DNA of 64,000 bases from VXPW01 sp965115815 (GCA_965115815.1 OZ220465.1:3596001-3660000); one strand, 5' to 3'. Shown: positions 45,096 to 54,076, counted from the stretch's first letter. Program-made: numbers and translations. Notes: a model not told the origin generated them from the letters alone.

Positions 45096-45404
45096 TCAGG
45101 GGGCGACGCGGATCCGGGCCAAGGCGCGGTCGATGTCGGCCGACGTCATTTCCCACTCGTTCCCGAAACAGGCCACCACCCGGGACATGAAGGCGGAGCA
45201 TTCGGCTCGGGCCCGGCCGTCGACCCCGAAGTGTTCCGCAAGGATGGCCAAGGCCAGCTGCAGCGGCCCGTCCCCCTCGTAGCCCCACTCGAAACCGCGG
45301 CGGGTGAAGGCGTGAAGGTCCAAGCGGGGGCGCAAGGGAGCGTCATCCACGGTAACGACGGCCCCGTCGATCGTCCGCTCGCCCCGGTACGTGCGGCTGC
45401 TCAC
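45096..45404 (-). CDS. DUF6166-type small protein
   Basis: A 102-residue soluble protein. It starts TYRGERTIDGAVVTVDD and has FEWGYEGDGPLQLALAILAE and WEMTSADIDRALARIRV, the pattern of DUF6166 proteins. Function unknown. It is co-directional with and 4 bp upstream of the hydroxylase superfamily gene. Confidence 0.65.
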   Translation of the reverse strand: MSSRTYRGERTIDGAVVTVDDAPLRPRLDLHAFTRRGFEWGYEGDGPLQLALAILAEHFGVDGRARAECSAFMSRVVACFGNEWEMTSADIDRALARIRVAP

Positions 45405-45484
45405 TGCTCCTGCCCGGCGCCGGCGATTCCCCGCCGCCTGCTACTGTACCAGCCGCGCATCGCCGTGCAAGGAGGACGGGCACG

Positions 45485-45868
45485 ATGGCCGGGCCGCTGG
45501 CGGAAGTCGACTATCCCGTGCTGGTGGGGTTTGCCGCCGGGGCCGGCATCGCTGCCGGGTCGGGGGTCGTGGTCAGCGGGTTCCTCCCGAAAGCCGCCGG
45601 GCCGACGGCCGCACACGGCCGGCTGGGAGGCGCGCTGCTGTGCGGATCGGTTCTGGCCGTCGGCGGGCTCGTGCTGGTGCTGGCCCGAACCGCGTCGGTC
45701 CTTCCGTGGGCGCCTGCCGTGGTCGCGGCAGGGCTGGCCGTGCTCGGCGGGCCCCTTCTCGCCGAGACGCTGCCGTTGCGGTTCCGGAATTCCCGGTTCG
45801 GGCTGTTCGCCGCGCTGGTGTCGTGCGCCATGGCGGCGGCGGCCCTGTCCGGCCTCATTCTCGTTTGA
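45485..45868 (+). CDS. Four-helix membrane protein, unknown function
   Basis: 127 residues, four hydrophobic helices (VLVGFAAGAGIAAGSGVVVS, LGGALLCGSVLAVGGLVLVL, APAVVAAGLAVLGGPLL, FAALVSCAMAAAALSGLILV). GGACGGGCACG precedes the ATG. It is transcribed divergently from the DUF6166 gene. A second tiny membrane gene follows 13 bp later. Family not recognised. Confidence 0.65.
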   Translation: MAGPLAEVDYPVLVGFAAGAGIAAGSGVVVSGFLPKAAGPTAAHGRLGGALLCGSVLAVGGLVLVLARTASVLPWAPAVVAAGLAVLGGPLLAETLPLRFRNSRFGLFAALVSCAMAAAALSGLILV

Positions 45869-45881
45869 ACGGAAACCACCG

Positions 45882-46067
45882 ATGCCACCGATGATTCGCG
45901 CCATCCTTTCCGTCACGGTCCTGGCCGCCAGCGCGGCGCTCTGGTTCGTGCGCCAGACCATCTCGCTGGAGGCGCCGGCGGAACTGTTCTTTGGACTGAC
46001 CGCCTTCATGTGTCTTGCCGTCTGGCTGTTCCCCGAGGTCAAAAGGAACGGCAGCGGAAGCCGATAG
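45882..46067 (+). CDS. Tiny two-helix membrane protein
   Basis: 61 residues from ATG 45882 (or 58 from ATG 45891). Two hydrophobic segments (AILSVTVLAASAALWFV, LFFGLTAFMCLAVWLF) are separated by a short acidic loop, and the tail is basic. Probably co-transcribed with the preceding membrane gene. Too short for a family call; the hydropathy pattern and spacing support coding. Confidence 0.5.
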   Translation: MPPMIRAILSVTVLAASAALWFVRQTISLEAPAELFFGLTAFMCLAVWLFPEVKRNGSGSR

Positions 46068-46900
46068 CTGCCCGCCGATCCCCTCCGCAGACACGTTTGT
46101 CGACCTGACGGCGCTGCACCCCGTCAGATATCGGCTCCCGCGTAGCGGTGGCCGTCGAACGGCCGGTCGTCGTCATGGCCGCAAAGGACATCGTGGCCAT
46201 CGGTATCATGGATTGGAACCATGCCTCTGATGGTGTCCCGGCAATTGGTGCCTGCTCGGCAACCCCTAAGAGTCGGAGTACATGAATGAAGGCTCAATAT
46301 TGACAGGGCGAAGATTCATCCCTGATTTCAGCGGAAGATGCCGTCATATGCCCTCAAAGAGTATCTACTCACCCCCCTACTGATGACGAATCGTTGTATC
46401 TACTCACCCCCCCGACTGATGACGAATCGTTGTATCTACTCACCCCCCCCCGACTGATGACGAATCGTTTTTCCTGACGGGTTCGGATCCGGCATGGTTC
46501 CGTGCCCCTTTCCCTCGCTCGCGGCCGAGGACCGGATGCACGGGGTTCGGCTGACAAGAAGTGGGTCGATCTTCGGCTTCCGCTCCCCGTTCCGGCCTTG
46601 TGGGGAGGGGTCCGCAACGCGACCGGGCCCCTCGCGCGGAGGTCGCGGGTCCGCGCCCTGCGGTCCGGTGGAGCGGGTTCCGTGGGCTGCCGTTCCCCTC
46701 CGCCGGAGATCTGCGCTTGACGTTGTAGGAGGGACCCTCTCCAAGATGGGCCATCGGGGCGGACCGCGTCGGAGGTGTGGATGGCGGCAGGGTAGGGATC
46801 GAAGGCGCCGACGGGTCGATCGCCCGGCGGGGCAAGGGCATTCGGATAGGTGCGTCGAGGTGACGGCGGTGTTCCCATACCGGCAAGCCTTGGATAGGAG

Positions 46901-47320
46901 GTGACGTTTCGGTGCGTGGGCGGGTCGTCCACGCACCGCTTGACCAGCGCCCGCCGATTCGCATGCTGTCGTCGAATCGTGGCTGCGGGAATCCCCATGG
47001 ACCCGCGAATCATCGACCTGAAGTCGGCCCCCTTTTCGGGCCGCCGCCGGACCCGCCCGCCGATCGCGGAGGTTCGGGAGACCGTGGGTCGGTGTTCCCC
47101 CTGCCGCCGCACCGAGCGGGCGAAGACCCTCTGCGAGCCCCTTCACGGGACGACCGCGAAGGGCGGCTCCAGGGTCGGGGCCGGCCTCGGGATGCTGGAG
47201 ACCTTGGAGCGCCGCGGCATCCTGACGCGCCCGCCGCCGGCGCGGCGCTACCGGACGATGCCCGAAGGCGAGCGGTTCGCCGTGCGGGCGGCCGTCCGGG
47301 CGGTGGAGGCGTCGGGATGA
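46901..47320 (+). CDS. Small ORF of IS66-like element Y with DruA-type winged-helix-like segment
   Basis: 139 residues overlapping tnpC by 4 nt (ATGA). The central part RRTERAKTLCEPLHGTTAKG and MLETLERRGIL matches the ORF of copy X and resembles the DruA N-terminal region. After RRGIL the 124-bp deletion joins a different frame (ARRYRTMPEGERFAVRAAV). The GTG at 46901 abuts TAGGAG too closely for good initiation; ATG 46997 is an alternative. A role in transposition is only an inference. Confidence 0.45.
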   Translation: MTFRCVGGSSTHRLTSARRFACCRRIVAAGIPMDPRIIDLKSAPFSGRRRTRPPIAEVRETVGRCSPCRRTERAKTLCEPLHGTTAKGGSRVGAGLGMLETLERRGILTRPPPARRYRTMPEGERFAVRAAVRAVEASG

Positions 47321-48795
47321 CGAGCGTCGCCGGCACATCCCTGCGCCAGGAGGTCGACGCCTTCCAGAAGCGGTTCCAGGATCTCCGCACGCAAGGCAAG
47401 GTCCACCCGGAGTGCGAGGCGCTCTTCCGCGGCCTGCTGATGCTGCTACAGCTGCTGCTGGCCGTGCTCATGGAGAAGACCACGCGCAAGACGAGCCGGA
47501 ACTCCGGTCTGCCGCCGTCCCAGACGGACCCGGACGAGAGCGCGCGGCGCACCGGGAGCCACGGCAAGGGCCCGAAGCCGAACCCGCAGACGGGCGGCCA
47601 CCGGCGCACGACCACCGTCAAGGAGACGATCACCGTCGATGCCTGCGACGCCTGCGGCGCCGACCTCGACGACGTCGACCCCGTCGATCGGGAGCGCCGC
47701 GTCCTCTACGACCTCGTGTTCGAAGTCGTCGAGCGCCGCGTCGACGCCGAGATCAAGGAATGCCCGAAGTGCCGGGCCCGGACCCAGGGCCGGTTCCCAG
47801 ACCTCATGCCGGGGCCCGTGCAGTACGGTGTCCGCATCCAGGCCTTGGTCCTCAACCTGCTGATCGCCCAGATGCGGTCCCTGCGCCGTGCCGTCTCGCT
47901 CGTGCACGCGATCTCCGGCATCAGGCTCTCCGAGGCGACCTGCCTCGGCTATGTCCGGCGCTTTCAGGATGCGCTCGCATCCTGGGAGGAGGTCGCCGTG
48001 GCCCATCTCCTGCAACGCCCGGCCTTGCATGTCGATGAGACCGGATTCCGGGTCGCCAGCAAGACCCAATGGCTCCCTGTCGTCACCGACGGGACCCTGA
48101 CCGTGAAGTTCCCACACCGCAAGCGCGGTCGGGAGGCGATCGAAGAGATCGGCATCCTCCCGCGCTACCAGGGCGTCCTGGTCCACGACTGCTGGGCTGC
48201 GTACATGGGCTACGAGCAGTGCCGCCACCAGCTGTGCGGCAGCCACCTGCTGCGCGAACTGGCCTTCGTCGTCGAGTCCAACGGCTACCGCTGGGCGCGA
48301 TTGATGAAGAGCCTGCTGCGCGAGGTCTGTCACAGGGTCAACCAGAGCGCATCCAAGGCCTTGAACGAGACCGACCGCCGGGCCGTGCGCAAGCGCTACC
48401 GCACTCTCCTCACCCAAGGCGCCAAGGAGTTGCCCGATATCCCGCCGCGGACGAAAGGAACCCGGGGACGCATCGCAAAGTCCGACGCGCACAACCTGCA
48501 TGAACGTCTCATGAAACACGAGACGTCCGTCCTCCGCTTCATGAAGGACCCCGACGTCAGCTTCACCCACCATGCCGGAGAACCGAAGATCCGAATGACC
48601 AAGGTCAAGATCAAAGTGTCCGGATGGTTCCGCACCATGCTCCACGCAACCGCATGGTGCCGAGGCTCCAGCTTCCTCACCTCCATGGAGGCACTCGGCT
48701 ACAACCCTCTCGTCGCCATCCACATCGCCCTCGACGGAAAGGCCGCAGACATCCTCAACGAGCACTATGGCCAACCAGACCCCAACAAGGGGTGA
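47317..48795 (+). CDS. IS66-type transposase TnpC, intact
   Basis: A 492-residue DDE transposase with an N-terminal leucine-rich helix (LLMLLQLLLAVLMEKTTRKT), the IS66 motif SRNSGLPPSQTDPDE, and a zinc-binding region with paired cysteines (CDACGADL and CPKCRA). The catalytic region has LHVDETGFRVAS with the first Asp, VLVHDCWAAYMGYEQC with the second, and the C-terminal SSFLTSMEALGYNP with the likely Glu. The stop TGA lies inside the terminal repeat. It is the only intact IS66-type transposase in the window and the likely enzyme for the composite transposon and MITEs. Confidence 0.92.
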   Translation: MTSVAGTSLRQEVDAFQKRFQDLRTQGKVHPECEALFRGLLMLLQLLLAVLMEKTTRKTSRNSGLPPSQTDPDESARRTGSHGKGPKPNPQTGGHRRTTTVKETITVDACDACGADLDDVDPVDRERRVLYDLVFEVVERRVDAEIKECPKCRARTQGRFPDLMPGPVQYGVRIQALVLNLLIAQMRSLRRAVSLVHAISGIRLSEATCLGYVRRFQDALASWEEVAVAHLLQRPALHVDETGFRVASKTQWLPVVTDGTLTVKFPHRKRGREAIEEIGILPRYQGVLVHDCWAAYMGYEQCRHQLCGSHLLRELAFVVESNGYRWARLMKSLLREVCHRVNQSASKALNETDRRAVRKRYRTLLTQGAKELPDIPPRTKGTRGRIAKSDAHNLHERLMKHETSVLRFMKDPDVSFTHHAGEPKIRMTKVKIKVSGWFRTMLHATAWCRGSSFLTSMEALGYNPLVAIHIALDGKAADILNEHYGQPDPNKG

Positions 48796-48801
48796 GTAGT
48801 T

Positions 48802-48943
48802 ACGAATCGTTTTTCCTGACGGGTTCGGATCCGGCATTTTCCCTTGCCCCTTTAACTCGCTCGCGGCCAATGACCGGAGGTGCGTGTTCCGGCTGACAAG
48901 AAGCGGATCGATCTTCGTCATCAGTAGGGGGGTGAGTAGATAC
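48802..48943. repeat. IS66-type MITE, copy 3 (left tip missing)
   Basis: Starts at GAATCGTTTTTCCTGACGGG directly after the end of IS66-like Y, lacking the first ~27 bp. The rest matches copies 1 and 2 and ends GTGAGTAGATAC at 48943. Confidence 0.8.
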
Positions 48944-49053
48944 CTCAAAGAAGGAATCTTCGGTTCTCCAGATTCCAAATATGGTTTCATATACAATGTG
49001 TTGTGATTTTCCGTGCAGACACTAATTGATCTTTCAATCACCCGTACTTGACA

Positions 49054-50190
49054 ATGTCCGGTCCGCCGTGCCGTGTGGCGGCCTGCACAGCTGCACGTCG
49101 GACTTCGACACCTCAGCGCCGGTACGGTGGAATGGCTGAAGACGGCGGCGTCCGAGGCGGGTCGGACCCGTCATGCCTAGGCGCGCGAACTGTGCGAGCA
49201 CGAGGCGCGGCGCGACGCGACGCGCGGGGCGTGCCCTGTGTAGCCCACAAGCGACCCAAGCCCTGCCCGTGCTGGCGGAGCGCGCGGGGAGCGTGCTGCC
49301 GGCCCCTCGGCCGCGACCCTGCCGGACGTCGGACCGGCCGGGCTGCGAGGTGGAACGCACGTACCCGGACCGGGATCTGCCGTGCGCCTGGGCCGACCTC
49401 GGGGAGGTCCCGCGGGTCCCGCTCGGCGTGCTCACCCTCAACGCCACGCAACGCAATGGTGCCCAAGCTCCGGGCGATGCGGTCGAGCCGGAACGCGTAC
49501 GCTGGCTGGAAGGGCTCGACCGCGCCGGCCCGCGTGCCGCCGCGTGCCCGTGGGCCCGCGTGATCACGGTCTGCGGTCGCGAAGGCGACTTCCGAGAAAG
49601 GTTCGAACCGGCCCGGGCCAGCGGCGCCGGTCTGCTTGTCCGCTCCGACCGCGGCCGCCAGCGTCGGGTTCTCCGCCGCGACGGCACCACGGAGGACCTG
49701 TGGGAGGCCGTCGCCAAGCCATCGGTCCTGGGCACGAAGATCCTCCGCATCCGTTCCTGCGGGGCCCTCGTCAGCGTCTCGAGCGCCGGGCCGTCCTCGA
49801 ACTCCGCGCCGCCGATCCGTCTCCCCGGTCACCGGCACCAAGCGCAGGTCGTGCAGCGCTCCCGCTTCCGAGGGAACCCCCGATGGCACGGGAACCGCGG
49901 TGCCCAGCCGCCGGGGAGCGCCGCCACCCTTTCCCGCGCGGGGCGCCGGCAAGCGCACCTGCCGGCTCCGCTCCAGGTCGTTCCGGACCACCCGGCAACT
50001 GCGCTCGCGCCCGCGACCCCGCGCATCGGTCAGGTGCAACTCCCGACCTACCCGTCGAGCCGCGGCGCGACGACGGCTCGGCGGCTCCCGAGACCGAAGC
50101 GTCTGCAGCCGGACCAGGTGCGCCGGTTGCTTCAGGATGCGGTGCACGGGTTCCATGGCCGACAGGGAACCCACCGTAGTAGAGGGTCAG
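49054..50190 (+). pseudogene. IS4-family transposase with DruA-like N-terminal remnant, heavily decayed
   Basis: One frame gives RVITVCGREGDFRERFEPAR, ASGAGLLVRSDRGRQRRVLR and RDGTTEDLWEAVAKPSVLGT, an IS4 (Tn5/IS50-like) core with the second catalytic Asp changed within a recognisable context. The C-terminal part (RAVLELRAADPSPRSP) is in another frame. Upstream, in-frame with stops, lie EWLKTAASEAGRTRHA, ARELCEHEARRDA and LPAPRPRPC, which resemble the DruA-type N-terminus. At least two stop codons and two frameshifts are present. Confidence 0.65.
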
Positions 50191-50389
50191 AGGTCCGGGG
50201 GTAGCCGGCAAGATGTGTGCGCATGGGCAGCCCGCAACACCGTGGCGCCCCGCCTTGCGGGCGCCGAACCCTTCCCAATCACCACACGGCCCACGCCACT
50301 CCAGAGAACGGCACTCAAGCTCTTGGGCATGAAGCCATAGCATACCCAGTCCGACACCGCTGACATGTATCGAATGTCCTTCTTATCCG

Positions 50390-50620
50390 ATACGTACGTC
50401 TGATCGGTTCTGGAACTTCGGGGGAAGCGCGGTCGTCGATGAGCCCCATACGAATGAGGTCGGCAAGCACCGCGTCGATATCCTTCTCGCCGGCGCGGAT
50501 CTCCAAGCCGCGCCCTCGCTCCAGTCTGCGCTGCAGTATGCGCCGGACCTGCGCCGAGGGCGCGGAACAGCGCGCGAGACAGACCAGCGTCGCACGCTGC
50601 CGCCTCGCCAGGTCCCAAGT
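50390..50620 (-). pseudogene. RecX-like remnant
   Basis: A frame without start codon reads ARRQRATLVCLARCSAPSAQ, VRRILQRRLERGRG, and DIDAVLADLIRMGLIDDRAS. The pattern (three-helix repeat, then GLIDD) resembles alphaproteobacterial RecX regulators. The C-terminal repeats are missing and the sequence turns to noise after DDRAS. It lies on the same strand as, and just downstream of, the fic gene. Low confidence; it could be an unrelated small winged-helix protein. Confidence 0.35.
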
Positions 50621-50647
50621 CGCCCGGTTGGCGCTGCAACCCCGCGG

Positions 50648-52138
50648 TCACAGGCTTTCGGTCAGTTCCCGCATGGCGGCGCCGAACACCGCATCGCGCC
50701 ACGGTTGAAAGCGTTGGCGGGCGGTTTCAACGGAATCGTTGTGAAAGAACAGGAATCCTTCATCTGTCAAATAAATCAGGCTCGAATTCTGTACGCCTTC
50801 TTCGTCGCTGTCCCGGAACTCCAGAAACGGCGCGCATATCAGAGTTCTGTTGAACTCCCGTCCGATACCGTGAACGGCGAAGACCAGCTTCGCGCGACGG
50901 CGCCAGTACATGTTTAGAGACACCCAATGCCTGAATTCGCCGAGATTGGCGAAATATTTCAACTGGTCCTTGGCATTTTTGATGATCTGGGATCGAAAGT
51001 AGTGACTTGTGGATTCGTCCGCCTCCTTCACCGACACCTCGCTAGCCGAATGTACCCTCTGCAAAGCGCTCCTTATTTCTCCACTATGGTTTTCCAGCCA
51101 GCGACGCAACTCGCGGGAGAGCTCTTCGGCGATTTCCACAACCGACTGGCGGTCCTTCTTTTCGGCGTCCACCGTCTTTTGTGCTGCCGCTGCCAGCCCG
51201 GAGAGAACTTCCGCAACGCTGTCCCGTTCTTCAAGAACAGATTCAGAGAGAGCAACCGCCTTGACGAATTGACGTCTCTGTAGACGGACAACAAGATCGA
51301 CAAGAGGTTCAAGCGAACCTCCATCGGCCGCTTCCAGAGAATCGATATAAGCTGTTCTGTGGTTCCGCGTGACAACCAACGGAAACAATCCTGCCTGCAC
51401 CAGAACGAGAGATGCCAATGCTCGGGCAACTCGGCCATTTCCATCCTGGAACGGGTGAATCTGGGTAAATCGGTGATGCAGCCAGGCGACTTGAATTTCC
51501 AGTGGAATTTCCGACTCCCGATGGGCTTCGTGCATCGCGATCAACCGGTCCATCTCGCTGGATACCTGTTCCGGAGGACAGTAATCATAAATTATGCCTT
51601 CACGAATCGGTGAGTTCTTCTGTTTCTTCCAATCTCCTAGAATGAGAGGCACTTCTATATTCCGTCCCAAAGAATCAGTTGCTTCGGTCCATTTTTGACT
51701 GCGGAGCATCGCCCCATGCAGTTCCTTGATCCAAGACGTCGACAGCACTCGGGCCTGCTTTACGAAATCGAATACGCCGTCCAAGGCGTCCTTTTGATCC
51801 CGGATCAGCTGCAGCACCCGTTCACGCGGTTGATTCATAGTCCCATGGGCAAGCAGTTCGGCCCGGAAGCCCTGTTCGATCAATGTTTGCGTGACGCCGC
51901 GGTCGATGTCGTACAGACCTTCGATGATTCCCGTCTCGATCGCCCATTCGCGGCTCAGCTTCTCGGTGAAATCGGCAAGCATCGGCGTTCCCTGAAGCCG
52001 GTCTCGCTGCTCTTGCCAGACAGCCTTGATGCCGGACATTTCCGAGCTCGCCATGGCCTCGATACCGGCCGCATTTTCCGAGTCGATATTCTGAATTCCC
52101 GTGGAAGAGTCCCAGATATACTTGGTTTCCAACGTCAT
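50648..52138 (-). CDS. Fic-domain protein (putative AMPylase) with N-terminal inhibitory motif
   Basis: 496 residues from ATG 52138, preceded by GAGAGGA. The Fic motif HPFQDGNGRVAR is at residues 228-239, with catalytic His228 and the Gly-Asn-Gly-Arg anion hole. An (S/T)xxxE(G/N) inhibitory helix motif (TGIIEG) is at residues 69-74, so it is probably a self-inhibited class II Fic enzyme that transfers AMP or a related nucleotide to a protein target. The C-terminal ~200 residues include a helical segment and a region rich in aromatic residues (LICAPFLEFRDSDEEG, LTDEGFLFFHND). GC content and codon use are clearly lower than in neighbouring genes, which indicates transfer. There is no obvious antitoxin partner. 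Confidence 0.9.
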   Translation of the reverse strand: MTLETKYIWDSSTGIQNIDSENAAGIEAMASSEMSGIKAVWQEQRDRLQGTPMLADFTEKLSREWAIETGIIEGLYDIDRGVTQTLIEQGFRAELLAHGTMNQPRERVLQLIRDQKDALDGVFDFVKQARVLSTSWIKELHGAMLRSQKWTEATDSLGRNIEVPLILGDWKKQKNSPIREGIIYDYCPPEQVSSEMDRLIAMHEAHRESEIPLEIQVAWLHHRFTQIHPFQDGNGRVARALASLVLVQAGLFPLVVTRNHRTAYIDSLEAADGGSLEPLVDLVVRLQRRQFVKAVALSESVLEERDSVAEVLSGLAAAAQKTVDAEKKDRQSVVEIAEELSRELRRWLENHSGEIRSALQRVHSASEVSVKEADESTSHYFRSQIIKNAKDQLKYFANLGEFRHWVSLNMYWRRRAKLVFAVHGIGREFNRTLICAPFLEFRDSDEEGVQNSSLIYLTDEGFLFFHNDSVETARQRFQPWRDAVFGAAMRELTESL

Positions 52139-52261
52139 GGGTCCTCTCTTGCCGGCGTAACGGAAGTCAGCGCACCGACCCCATCGACTCGCTGCGGTCG
52201 ACGACATGTCCGGCGGGCCCGACGATCAGCGGATCCGGTCCCACCTTCTCTCCCATGTCCT

Positions 52262-52495
52262 TCAGTCCGGATAGGGGAGGTGTGAGAGGAAACGCTGCAG
52301 GGCGGCGATGCGGACGCGCTTCTTGTCGTCCGTCCAAGACGCACCGACCGTACCCGTGCAGAAGAACATCATCTCCTTGGTCTGCGTGCAGGCACCGCAC
52401 TCGTCCAGCGACGCCAAGTCGACAGACGAGACCTTCCACTGCTTCAGCGGGCCGGTCCGCCGGCTGTCGAAGCGGCTTGCCTGCTCGTCCTGCAC
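52262..52495 (-). CDS. Hypothetical 77-residue protein, possibly a C-terminal fragment
   Basis: The sequence (RTGPLKQWKVSSVDLASLDE, CGACTQTKEMMFFCTGTVGA, KKRVRIAALQRFLSHLPYPD) has a balanced composition and a CxxC, unlike shadow frames. ATG 52495 has no clear Shine-Dalgarno sequence. It lies between the fic gene and another fragment on the same strand. Family not recognised. Confidence 0.4.
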   Translation of the reverse strand: MQDEQASRFDSRRTGPLKQWKVSSVDLASLDECGACTQTKEMMFFCTGTVGASWTDDKKRVRIAALQRFLSHLPYPD

Positions 52496-52559
52496 GACCG
52501 AGAACCGGGATCCGAACCGGCGGACACCGCTTACACGCCGGCATGCGTTCCGGCTCCGG

Positions 52560-52985
52560 TCACGGGCGCATGAACTCCGGACATTCGGCGCCGATGCGGA
52601 AACCCATCACGCGCTCGCCGCCGACGCAGTTGTACCAGGACTGGTCGAACTGCATCCTGATCAGCCTCCCGGAAGGTCCCTCGCCGGGAGAAACGGTATA
52701 CTCCGGCCCCGTCAGGTGCAATCCCGCGCCGTCTGCAGGCTCGGAGGCCCGGGCGCCTTGGTCGGAGAAGCCCGTCTCCTTGCCATAGGCCGCGTCGAGG
52801 CCGTAGAGCGCCGCTTTGCCGAAGGGACGGACCGAACCGAGCGCCCGGCAGGAGGGGTTGTTGCCGAGCCTCCGGTTGCGGCAGGAATGCGCATCGCTGC
52901 CCCCCGCGTAGATCTGGACCCGGCCTCGGGTGGCGGACGGCAGACCGCAGATCCGGCCCTGGGTGGCGGACGGACACGCGTAACC
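52560..52985 (-). pseudogene. Unrecognised protein fragment (C-terminal part)
   Basis: An open minus-strand frame without a start codon. It contains VQIYAGGSDAHSCRNRRLGN, GKAALYGLDAAYGKETGFSD, LTGPEYTVSPGEG and QFDQSWYNCVGGERVMGFRI, ending GAECPEFMRP. Codon use looks coding. Near its beginning a short motif (PSATQGRICGL, PSATRGRVQI) is duplicated. Function unknown. Confidence 0.3.
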
Positions 52986-53563
52986 ACGGGATTGCGGTTC
53001 TGCGCTCCGATCTCTTCCGGTCTCGAAGCGGGGTCGCAGGGGACCGCCGCCGCAGCACCCGCATCCACAGGCGTTGCAGCCTGCGGTGCAACGAGCGCAG
53101 GAACCGGCCCCGGGACAGCGAAGGCGTCGAGCCGGCCTCTGCAGACCTGCCCAGCCCCTTCCCGACTTCCCGGATGTCCTTGATGCCGACGTCTGCGGAG
53201 CCCCTCGTCGACGCGCGCAAGGGTCCGGTCGATCCGCTTCGCGATCGGTCTGCGACCCCCAGCCGAAAGCGCCCTCGCCGGGGCTTCGTGCCGCGTTCCT
53301 CGCAGGACGACCGCCCGTTGCCGGAGGTCCTGCATCGCGGCGGCCATCGACCGTCGTTGCGGCGGCGCCGGAACGCGGAACGCGGTTTCCGCAAGCACCT
53401 CGGGGTTCTCCAGAGTGTCCCTTCAGTCGATCCGTGCCTGCGACCCTCCCCTTCCCTCCAGCGGGGTAAGCGTTCGGTCACGCGGTGATGGCCGATTCTG
53501 GTTGGTTCCGGTTGTTCTGAGGATCTGCCAACCCAAGGCCGGCTACTTCGTCCGCTCTCGTGC
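52986..53563. other. No gene recognised
   Basis: Open frames on the minus strand are basic and fragmentary. Nothing could be matched to a family. It may hold decayed remnants of the gene whose end is at 52560. Confidence 0.4.
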
Positions 53564-54076
53564 ATGATCGAGGCCATGGCGTCTTTCGACGAGACGTGCG
53601 GCGCGGCACAGCCGCGGACGGGAGGTGGCGACGGCCTATGTCGGGCGCCCGCAGCCTGGTCCTGCGAGGCGCCGGACTGGCGGGCGCTCCATGAGGCGGA
53701 GCGGGTCCGTGCGGATGCGGCCGAAGCGGGCATGTGTGCGTTGCGCGGTGCGGAGATGGCTGCCCGTGCGCGTGCGGGCACATGGACGTTTCCTTTCGAC
53801 CGCACTCGTCATCCGCTCAAGGCGGCTCGTGCGGAGGTGAAGGCGGTTCGCCGGGAGGCGATGCAAGGGCAGGCCCTGGCGGAGGCGCTGGAGCGGGAAC
53901 GGGACGCTCTGAAGCGCCCGAACGCTGAACCGGAGCGCGAGCGGGCGCAGCTCCGTGGGACGCGTGCCCCGCACGTGAAGGCGCGCTTCGGGTCGAAGAG
54001 CGAGAAGCAGAAGAAGGAAGGCACCGGGAACCCGCGGGTCAGCAACCGCAGCGCACGTGCCCGGGTTGCGGCGAGC
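53564..54076 (+). pseudogene. IS66-type transposase, N-terminal fragment (different lineage)
   Basis: The product has WRALHEAERVRADAAEAG, a long coiled coil (KAARAEVKAVRREAMQGQAL) and KARFGSKSEKQKKEGTG, the typical IS66 TnpC N-terminus (coiled coil followed by LFGSKSEK). After a frameshift it reads CPGCGEP of the zinc region, then is cut at 54077 by IS630 copy c. It is unlike the TnpC of elements X and Y. Confidence 0.6.

Larger units (their letters stand above)
46361..48943. mobile_element. IS66-type compound unit (element Y plus MITE3) with 8-bp duplication
   Basis: The outer ends are GTATCTACTCACCCCC and GGTGAGTAGATAC, flanked by CTCAAAGA at 46353-46360 and 48944-48951. On the left, the terminal 35-bp unit is repeated in tandem three times (46361, 46396, 46432), differing in C-tract length (6, 7, 9). 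On the right, the IS66 end at 48803 runs straight into a MITE that has lost its own left tip. The IS66-like element proper is 46432-48803. Confidence 0.82.
46247..49023. mobile_element. ISNCY-type MITE copy 2, interrupted by an IS66-type unit
   Basis: The halves lie at 46247-46360 and 48944-49023, inverted relative to the intact copy at 4059-4253. The ends are GGTGCCTGCTCGG and AGTGTCTGCACGG, with AATT duplicated outside (46243-46246, 49024-49027). The insertion split it at CTCAAAGA, which appears twice here and once in the intact copy. Confidence 0.78.

Noticed and set aside
46912..47316. N-terminal extension of TnpC in frame from GTG 46912
   Set aside because: The extension is Pro/Arg/Gly-rich noise, the ATG at 47317 gives the normal IS66 start, and the corresponding segment in copy X has a 124-bp insertion that would break it.
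53000..53480. Minus-strand ORF of 228 codons ending at 52712 as a gene
   Set aside because: Composition is Arg/Ala/Pro-rich and no family pattern is visible; a different frame in the same place looks more protein-like but has no start codon.
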